Below, piece after piece: positions 9,353 through 19,100 of a stretch of 34,439 bases of DNA. The DNA comes from Candidatus Kapaibacterium sp. (lineage in GTDB: Bacteria; Bacteroidota; Ignavibacteria; Kapaibacteriales; UBA4661), in the NCBI GenBank assembly GCA_025055035.1, contig JANWZB010000017.1, positions 1 through 34,439 of the forward strand, read 5' to 3'. The first letter of the stretch is position 1. Every line of letters begins with the position of its first letter. The notes beneath the pieces were generated by a model that worked only from the letters and a program-made list of their open reading frames with translations, did no database searches and was not told the DNA's origin. A program made the translations under genes and the position numbers.

Positions 9353-10011
9353 TCGTTGCTCGACATCAGTGCTGGGCACACATACTCTTTCGCCCATATC
9401 TTCGTTCACTTATTCGACGACGCTTTCATGCTCTTCATTTGCTCGATGCTATCCCATTCATACCTGAATCACTTCCTATCCTTCTTCTCCCCAATCATTC
9501 ATCATGGTGGGATGGATTCATTCCCTATCTACTGAATGACATATGCTGGCAGCGCGAATACTACATCATGATGCTCGAACATCGCCTGCGAGAGTTCTGG
9601 TTTTTCCGCTTCCTTGGGGCTTTTTCCATTAACCAACAATCTCCCAAAGACATCCTTCAAGCTTTAGACTATGCAGCTCATCTGTTGTCAGGAAAGCGCC
9701 TTGTTGTCCTGTTCCCGCAGGGCAAGCTCTTACCTTCCAGAAAACGCCCTCTTGGCTACCATCGAGGCGTAGAACGCATACTACAGCGCTGCATTACATC
9801 TGAACGTTCTGTAGCAATCCTTCCTTTGGCAATGCGATATGAATTTCTAGGCGATGAAAAGCCCCATATTTTCTTGCTCTTTGGTAGCCCTATTGTTCTT
9901 CCTGAGAGTGCTCCACCAACAGCGCATGAACTTGAGTATATCGAAATTCTTCTGCTTAGTAATCTCGAAGACCGCATTGCTCACGGCGAACAAGGAACTA
10001 TTGTGTTCTGA
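9349..10011 (+). CDS. PlsC-like lysophospholipid/glycerol acyltransferase family protein
   Basis: This 220-residue member of the LPLAT superfamily has the catalytic HX4D motif as NHSSWWD (His50, Asp55) and block III as FPQGK (122-126), where FPEG is the usual form. Block II, normally ending in an Arg, reads GAFSINQ here, so glycerol-phosphate binding may differ from canonical PlsC. It may acylate lysophosphatidic acid, or another lipid acceptor such as a carotenoid or aminolipid. The start ATG overlaps the cdsA stop by 4 nt (ATGA), which indicates tight coupling. No strong signal peptide is present; cytoplasmic-face membrane association is expected for the family. Superfamily assignment is secure, the exact acceptor is not. 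Confidence 0.8.
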   Translation: MIVARHQCWAHILFRPYLRSLIRRRFHALHLLDAIPFIPESLPILLLPNHSSWWDGFIPYLLNDICWQREYYIMMLEHRLREFWFFRFLGAFSINQQSPKDILQALDYAAHLLSGKRLVVLFPQGKLLPSRKRPLGYHRGVERILQRCITSERSVAILPLAMRYEFLGDEKPHIFLLFGSPIVLPESAPPTAHELEYIEILLLSNLEDRIAHGEQGTIVF

Positions 10012-10072
10012 TGTGTTGTAGTGTGTTGATACTTGCTATGCAGGTAATGCATACTTCTCACAAAAAACCAAA

Positions 10073-10103
10073 GCCTCGATACAGCTTTTACCTGTATCGA
10101 GGC
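10073..10103 (-). terminator. Strong hairpin terminator of the giant surface-protein gene
   Basis: GCCTCGATACAG (10073-10084) and CTGTATCGAGGC (10092-10103) form a perfect 12-bp stem with a 7-nt loop. On the minus strand the stem is followed by TTTGGTTTTTTG, a typical U-rich tail, 63 nt past the stop of the giant gene. It lies between convergent genes and may also stop readthrough from the glmM-cdsA operon, although the plus-side tail is poor in T. Confidence 0.85.
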
Positions 10104-10165
10104 TCGATGAATCTCTTAACCTTTCACTTCTCACGCGCTATACGCGAGAAGAGATTATCAGCACA

Positions 10166-13100
10166 CTATCGTTTGAGCAGCTTTTCTGTGTAGCGTCGTT
10201 CTCCATCGGTGAGTTCGATAATATACACACCTGACGGAAGAGCACTTACATCAAGCTGCTGCGTGAATACACCTGCCCCTACAGCCTGTGTAAAGAGGAC
10301 TAGCGTTCTACCAAGCACATCGGTTATGCGTACATGCAACTGTGCTGGTTTTGGCAGATGTGCTTCAAAGCCTACTATACCATCTACCGGATTCGGATAT
10401 ACACGGGCTACCATTGCTTCAAGGTTAATGACCTCACGCACGCTCACTTGATATGCATCAAAGAGCGTAAAGTTTGTACCGTCTGTGTTTGTTACACGAA
10501 TGCGCGGGTCGCTGAGGAAGAATCCTGCTGGAGCAACAGCAATAATTTGGTTATCCGTTATACTAATGATTCTCAGCGGCACACCACCCACTGTTACCGT
10601 TGCACCGGGACGGAAGTTCGAGCCAGTGATTGTAAAGGTAACATCGAATGGATAGGAGGGGCGTAGCGTACGGGGTGATACGCTTGTGATAATTGGACAG
10701 ACCATACAGCGCACTTCGATTGTTCCTGGCGGCATTGCACGCTGCCCATCTGGATTGATAACATCAATCGTTGCATTCCCTTCTTGGTTATTGACATTAG
10801 CAGGCACAAAGGCAATGACTTGTGTTGCTGTTACAGAAATAACCTGTAATGCTCTACCATTAAAGAGTACTTGGAAGCCCGGCAATGGCTGCCCTTGTGG
10901 ACCCGGAGTAAAGTTCCGTCCATTAATCGTAATAAAGAACGGTGTCGCCGTGGCATTTGTTACTGACGGGAATACCGATGTAACAACTGGCGCATTCGGC
11001 TGCCCAATCGTAAATGTTGCTGTCGAGGACAAACCGTCCGGGTTCGACAACGTTACAGGAAACACACCTGTACGATTCAACGATGCAGGAACTTGAACAA
11101 TGACCTGGGTATCAGAAGTTGAGATGATTGTCAAGTTCGAGTTGTTAAATGTTACAGTCAATCCTGCACGGAACCCGGAACCGTTGATTGCAAGCCAGAA
11201 TGGGAAAACCGATGCAGCTGTTACGCTCTGACCTGGCATTGTGCCACTTGCTGTAACAACACTCGTAATTGTTGGTGGTGGATAGCCCACTGTAAACAGT
11301 ACCGCATTCGACAACCCGCCAGGGTTGGTAATACGAATTGGGAATGATCCAAGAGTTGTTAGCAGACTTGCAGGAATCACTGCAACAATCTGCGTTGTCG
11401 AGCGTGCAGGGTTTGACAACACTTGTAGCGGAATATTGTTGAACGTCACCTCTGCATTCAGGAAGAAGCCTGAACCTGTAATAGTAATCGTTACAGCACT
11501 CGAGCCAACAATAGCACGAGGTGGCGATATACGCTCAATGAATGGTCTTCCTGCATCGTTGATTCTAATTGTTCCCTGGACTTGCTGACCATCGGAATTC
11601 CGTACTACGATGTTGAGCGTTGCACCAACTTGGTTCAGCGATGCCGGGATAAGAACTTGTAATTGTGTCGGGCTTGCAGATACTACAGTCAGCGGTGTAC
11701 CATTCGCTGTTACTGTTGTTCCTGCAAGACCGAAAAAGTTTGTACCAGCAATTGTCGCAACAAAGCCAACACCTGTTGCAGTCGTTACACTCGGTGTAAT
11801 ACTAGTCAGTGTTGGAGCAGGACTTTGGATAAGCTGGAATGGAAAGCTCGTGTATTGACCATCAGCATTTACCACTATAATAAAGCGCTGACCGGGCATG
11901 TTATTAAATGTACCTGAAATAGTAGCTCGAATCTCCGTTGGCGTTACAGTTTGTACTGCGATACGCAGTGCTGGACTAATCGCCTGCGGAGCGTTCACAA
12001 TTGAAAAATAGACACCTGATATATCGCCTGTTCCCGGCATCAAATTGATGTTGAAGTTCGAGCCATTGATAACAATCGGTACATCTCTTCCGTTTGCAAT
12101 AGCACTACCTGGCGTTACTCCGCTAATAATAGGTGGAAGATTATACTGGAACAGCTGTGTGGACGTTACCGTACCATTCAGTGTCGCAATAGTAATTGGT
12201 GCCAGACGTGGTGTTGTCGCCGTGCCAGTAATCCGAACGAATAACTGTGTCCCTGATGGATTTACCGAATCTGCAACAGCAGTCAATCCGGCAACATTCA
12301 CCGAAATAATATTTGAGAGTGAACCAAAGTTTGTACCATTGATTCTGATAACTGTTCCTGTTCCGCCTTGTGTTGGAGTAAAGGAGCTAATTGTTGGTGG
12401 TGTACCGATCGTGAACGGAGTTGCGGATGTTCCCGAACCTGCAGGATACGACATACCCGCTGGACGTGACACAGTGATTGGACCAGTTATAGCACCAGCA
12501 GGCACAACTGCCTGAATTACTCCATCGTTTACTACAGTAAAGCTCGTAGCAGGTACGCCACCAAACGTAACACTATTAACTCCTGTAAAGTTGAACCCAG
12601 CAATTGTGACAACTGTTCCCGGACCACCAAATCCCGGTGAGAAGTTTGTAATAGTTGGGAAAAGTGCCCCTGCTGATAGCGTTACAATCACCGATGTTGA
12701 CTGAATTGGCCCCATGCCCGCTGTTGTCGAGACAACAAGCTGTACTTGCGTTGTTGGACTACTTGGATTTGTCCATGTTACTATCACATTATTCAGCGTG
12801 ATGCCACTCTGGTTTACAAATACACCAGAGAATCCACCACTGACAGTAAAGGTTTGTCCAGGAATTACAGGCTGTGCAGATAAACCTACCGAAATATTTG
12901 AAAGCGATGGTGATGGTACACCAAAAGCATCAAACAATCCAAGATTGATATTGAATGGTACACCGTTGTTAATGGTTAAATTTCCACCGTTTACTCCTTG
13001 CGTCCCTGTCGAAGAAATTTGGCTCATCGCCAGTGCAACTGGAACGCTTGCTCCTGTCGTGAGCGTTATCGTTGCTTCTGTAAAGCTAATACCGCTAAAG

Positions 13101-16100
13101 ATCAACGGTGGATTGCTTGGTGTCAGACGAATTGTTACCTGTATAGGACCGGGAACTGTTGGATTTATCCAGTTGAGCCGTGCACCTTCCAAGCGTGCCT
13201 GACGAGCGCCAAAAATGAGTGGAACAGCTGTATTACCACTGAGGGTTACTGTTTCCGTACCCGGCACAACATTAACAATAGACAGAGTCATTGGATTACC
13301 ACCACCAAGCGCTAGCACAGAAGCAGCATTAAAGAAGCCGAAATCAATGTTAAATGGACGACCGCTCGGAATTGTAAGATTGCCACCATTGATCCCCGCT
13401 GACCCAATAGCTGGGCTTGTATGCCCAGAAATACCAACATTCGGGTTAAACGATGTGTGTGTCGCAATTGAGCCTGTTGTCGCTACCCATATTTGTGCTG
13501 TTGTGGAGAGCAGAGTTGTCTGACCACTGACCACACTGAGTGTCAAAATAGCAGGTTTCACAGCTGGTGCATTATCATTATGAATAATGCGCGGAAAGAG
13601 CGAGCCTGTGCCATCTGACGTAATAGTCGTCGCCGTCGTCCCATCAATGCTAAACACGTCTGTCGGATTTACAGGGGCAATCGAAAGCTGTACCTGTGTT
13701 GGATTTATTGAAGGACGAATAACCGCACCATAGTCTGCAAACGAGGCAAAGTTCACACGTATCACGCTGTTTGACATTATTGGATTGCTCATTGTAAACG
13801 CACCATTGTTAATGCCTTGATTCGATAGCGCGGGATCGAGGATATCGCCAGAATTCACCGAATACCCAAGCTTTGAAGCACCCGGCACTGGGAAAACTGT
13901 ACCGGTCGTGCTAATTGTTACCGTTACTGTTGTCGAGGCAAGCACAGGCGAACCGGGCTCACCACCAGAAAGCACACGTAATCGCACAAGTGCTTTCGTT
14001 ATTGCAGGACCATTACCAGGCGGATTCGTCCAATTAAAGATAGGTCGCACACTGCCCGTAGCTACTCCAGCATTAAGTGTTGCTGTTGTTGGTGCTTGCG
14101 GTGTACTGGGCGTTGCAACAAAGTTTGCACTGGGCATTGTAAGGCCTGGAATAGGTTCTATCGTCGTTTCAAATACCGTTGTCGCCGTTGTCGGCGCTAA
14201 AAAGTTAGAGTTGGAATACAAGCCAAAATTGATTGGAAATGAAATACCGCCCGTGATATTAAACTGACCAAGCCCACCGCCATTAAACCCTAGTGTTCCT
14301 GTACTCGCATTTTGCACTTGCGAATAGGCAATTGTGGAAGGACGCAGTGGCGGTGCAAGCACTGTTACAACAAGCGATGCCGATGTTAGCGTGCCAGTCG
14401 GCTCGTACAAGCGCAGAATTGCTGTCGTGCTTGCTGCATTTCCCGGATTCAACCAATCAAACACAATCGAAGACATTGTACTGCTTACGGGTCTTCCAAG
14501 CGCTGGGTCAAGCGTTGTGCTAACTGTTCCTGAGGTATTGAATACTGCTGTTTGACCCGGCGCAGAGATTAACTGCCCGAATACTGTAAACGACGCTACA
14601 ACGGGCGACAGCTGGTTGAGACCGTTGAATGCACTAAAGTGTATTGGGAATGGTGTTCCACTAGTGATGGTCAGATTAGGCGTACCAAAGCTTGTCGGTG
14701 GAGTAGGGTTAAAGCCATTATTACCAGTTGGCGACGTATTGCTTGCAGCCAGAATAATTGCTGACGGCGGGTTGAGAACCACAAACGGCGTATTGCTGTA
14801 CGAGGTAATAGGATTGACGCTTGTTGCACTGTAGTAAGTACCAATCCCTATCATACTTGCTCCACCAAGCGCAGCATTTAGTAGGTTGTCATATCCTGTG
14901 CCGTTCCACCGCGCTGGAAAGCCATTTGCTCGTACAAATCCCGGCGATTCATGGCTTACTTCCCATGTGTATATCATCTTATCGCCTGTACTTGTACCGC
15001 TATTTTTGTTCACTGTCCACTGCACATTCACACGCTGTGGATATGTTGTTGACTGGTGTGTGATAGTGTGCGACGCATTCACTGAATAGAAATCCGATGC
15101 TGCGCTACCATTGTAGATGGCAACAGGAGCATACAGCAATGCTGTACCGAGTGTGTTCGTGGTTCCTACAGGGAAACTTCGCCATGCCCCTGCTGCAATC
15201 GGCATAATCAAACGCGACCCGGCCGCCGTTTCAATAAAGTTATTGTCTGCTACTGGCGTGTGTGTTGCATTTGTGGCATTTACTGTGAATTGTACATTCG
15301 GTTCGAGGCGGATGTTCCCACCTCCTGTACCCGGCCCCCAGTTCGTACTATTCAAAGTAAGTGTTCCGTTGACTACTGTTGATGTAGTAATCACTACTAG
15401 TGGGTTGGTAACCGGGAAGGTAGAATTGACAGTCATATTATTGAGCTGATTCGCCATGCTGTTCATACGTACAACGGAGCGGCGTGGCGACGTAAACGTC
15501 AGATTCGAGGATGCAGAGCCACTAAGTACCCCCGAACCCGAGCGAATAAACCCACCAACGGTATTATTTCCTGTAAAGCTTAGTGAGTTCCCATTCATCT
15601 GCAAGTTTGCTGTGCCATCGAGAAATAAACGTCCTGCATCGGTAATTGCTGTTGCAGCTTCAAAGGTTGCGCTCGTACCTGAAGCGAGCGTTACCGTTGC
15701 TCCTGTTATTGTTAAGCAGCCAATAAACGGTGCACCACCACTTGCATCAAATCGTAAGGTTGCTGGTGTTGAATTGTTGTACTCAATACATCCATCGCTA
15801 GCCATACCCATACCAACACGGAACATACCAAGTGGTGATGGAGAGTTGAGCGGTGCATTCATCGTGAAGCGAACGCCTGCTGTATGCAAATCAATACCAC
15901 CATTGAGCAACTGAATCGAAGCGCCCGATAGTGTCTTGTTTGCATCAATTTGCACGAGGTTGTCGTTAATACCTGGAAGCGTTGGATCTCCGTTTGAGAA
16001 TCCCTTTTGGACAATTAACGTACCGTTGAAGAGATGTGGAAATTCAATTGGCGACGTGCTCACTGTGCGCTGACCACCATAGCGCAACGTTGAGGTCGGA

Positions 16101-19100
16101 GCGAGATATTCTACGGGATTGCCCGTTACTGCGCCCAAACCAACACAAATCAAATCCAGTGTACATGTCGTTCCAACTGCAAGCGCACCAGCATTATTGA
16201 GCGAAGGAAATGGCATCACTGTTTCTCCTGCAAGGCGCAAGCGTCCATTGACAAGAACACGACTACCTGCACCAATACTCGCTGCATTAACATCTCGGTA
16301 CAGTGTTAGGGTATCCGTTGAAGCGATAATCAAGCCAAAGCTATTATCTGCGCTCACAATATTCAGCCCATTAGCCGCCACTAGTGTTAAATTGCGTCCA
16401 GAGCTTAGGGTTACTCGCGGTGGCGCTTGCCCCATAGTCAGTGTTTGTCCAATAGTTAAGCGTCCTAGATAACGCTCCAATTCATTATCACTTGCAAAGC
16501 GCAACGTCGAGGGTCCTTGCCCGTTAATAATTAGCTCCGACGGAGTCATTGCGCCATCATTACTACCAACAAATGTCCCGTTTGGAGCAACTGCTGAAAC
16601 AACGGAAACTTGGCTTGTCGGCGCAGGACCGGCGATGAGCGTCATGTTAGGACCAATGATGAAACGACCAGACTGCACTGTAATGTTGTTGCGCACTGTT
16701 ACTGATACCCCCCCCATTGTACTGATAATAAAGTCTCTGTTTGCACCCGTACGGTTGATAAGTAAGCTTGCGGGAAGCGTCACGGGAGATGGTGCTCCCC
16801 ATTCGTTTGTCGCTGCTGGGGTTGTTGTTACAGCTGTGGAGAGAGCATCAGCATATGCTAATATTGCTGGAGTAGAGGGACTCAAGGCAGTATACGGTGC
16901 AGGTGTGTTGTATAGCAGTGTTGTCATCATGCCTTTGGTGAACGTTCCGCCCGCCATTTGTAGCGTTCCAGCACTTGCAACCACGAACTCTGCTGTATTC
17001 ATATTGACAGTGTGATTCAATGTAGAGCCAGGATTGATGCGGAGCGTCCCAAACACAATGCCACGCTCATGGTTTCCTGCAACAGTTGGAGCGATGGAGA
17101 GGTTTGTACCACCCAGCGTCAACGTTGAACCTGTTGCGATATGTAGCGATTCGCCAAAGAATACGTCTTTGTCTGCCATCACCATTGTTTGCCGCAAGTT
17201 CAGTGTTGTCGGCTGAGCAAATGTCGGCGAAGCACCACCCATAACGGTTAAGCGCTGAATCGACGCTGGAATATTTGTGGAAATAACCGGTGCATCAATA
17301 GAACGGTCGAAGATTGCCCAGTCGTTTATTCCGGGGGGTGCTGCGCTACCAGGTGTTCCATTCGAGGAAGATGCCCAGTTCAGCGTGTTCCCCCAATCCG
17401 TATTGTTGCCACCTACCCAGTAAATCGGAAATAGAGCATTCGAGACAATAAATATTGTGTTGGAGAGACTACCATTGAACGTCGCTTGCAGTGTACGTGG
17501 AGGACCGATAACGGGAAGCATTGTTGGTAGCACGTTTGCATAGGATGCTCCCGTCCAGCGGCGAATTGTTGTAAGCGAAGGGTCAGCTGTCAGCGAAGTA
17601 TTGAAGGGTACAGGCTCATCTGCCGTATTCCATTGCAGTGTTAGAGGTCCGTTGTATGATGGGGTGCCTTTGCTTATGGTCCATTGTGCATTCACACTAC
17701 GCGTTGTCAGATTCGAGGGAATGCTCGGAACGTTCACAATCGCTGTTGTTACGCTCACAATATATGTCTCGTTTGGCGTAGGATTGTTGATAGTTATCGG
17801 CAAATAGCGTGCAGGTCCTGCACCAGTATTTACACCGACTGGGAATGTGTAAGCAGCAACACCCATATTTTGAATAATCAAGCGCCCACCTTGCGAAGCA
17901 TCAATAAAGTTACCCATTGTATTAGGAGCACCACCAGCAATCACAGCATTGCTCAATGTTAAGTCTGCCCCGGGACCAAGCTGTAAGACTGCATTCCCAT
18001 TCAACGTCAGTGCTGGCGCGCTTGTAACGCTCAGTGGTGTGCGCAGCGACACTAAGTAGTCTGTTACACCTGCAGCAGCAGGCTGTACGTAGAGATTCGC
18101 GAGAACCTGACCACCGGAAGCCATGCGCAGATATGAGCGCGCTTGGGGTGACTCAAAAATGATTTGCGAGCCAGTATCGCCGCTAATAGCACCTGTATTC
18201 GTTACCGGAATATGCCCACCTTGACCAACACCTGCACCGTAACCATTCATTCCTCGAAAAATCAATGTTGCAGCATTGCACACAAGATTTCCAGTGTTAC
18301 TGAGCACCAACTGACCGTTATTGTTTGGTGCTCCCATCATATCATATGCTGCGGTATAGGTTGAGCCATCGATGATTACTTGACCGCTTAGGGTTAGGTT
18401 GCCTGTGTTTGTTACACCAAAATGGTTGAACACAACAAAGGTGCTGCTTGTGGTACGAACAGATGTAGGAACAGTACCGTTATACAAAAACGCTGAAGCT
18501 GATGCCGCATTCGACCCGGCAATATAGCCGCCTGTGCCTAGCGTTACTGTACCATTCAGTATCATTCTGTTCCCGTTCATACCAATACCACCCGAAACAA
18601 GGTTCAGATTACCATTCATGGTAACACTATTATTTAGCAGAACCATGTTCAAGTCAAGCGTCGGCGTTCCTATGCGGTTTACTGTTATGGAGCCGTTCAT
18701 TGTGGTTGGTATCTCTTGGGGCGTGGTAGGACGCGCAGCAAATGTCATAAAATCAGCATCCTGATAGTCGGCAACAGATGTCGCATCAGTATAAAAAGTA
18801 TTGCCCGAACCTGGTGTAATTTGCTGAGCACTACCCCAAAACTGAATGCGGCCACCTGATCCAATAACCAGACCTGACGATGTACCTGTACCAGAAACAT
18901 TCGTGTTGTTGAGCGTTGAGCCTGTAGAGATAATGAGCGTACCATTGACAATCAGCCGTGCTGTTGTAAAGTTTCCAATGTGGCTCACAGAGTTGTTTCG
19001 AAGAGTTACTCGCCGACCAGCACTAATTGTAACTCGTCCCCCTTGATTCAATCCTGCTGTAGCACCAGCATCAGCAACTTCGAGACCGCTCATTGCACTG

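Noticed and set aside
12045-13202. Long plus-strand frames (156 and 162 codons) opposite the TIG and repeat region
   Set aside because: They mirror the Val/Thr/Gly-rich codons of the giant gene and have no independent start signals or domains.
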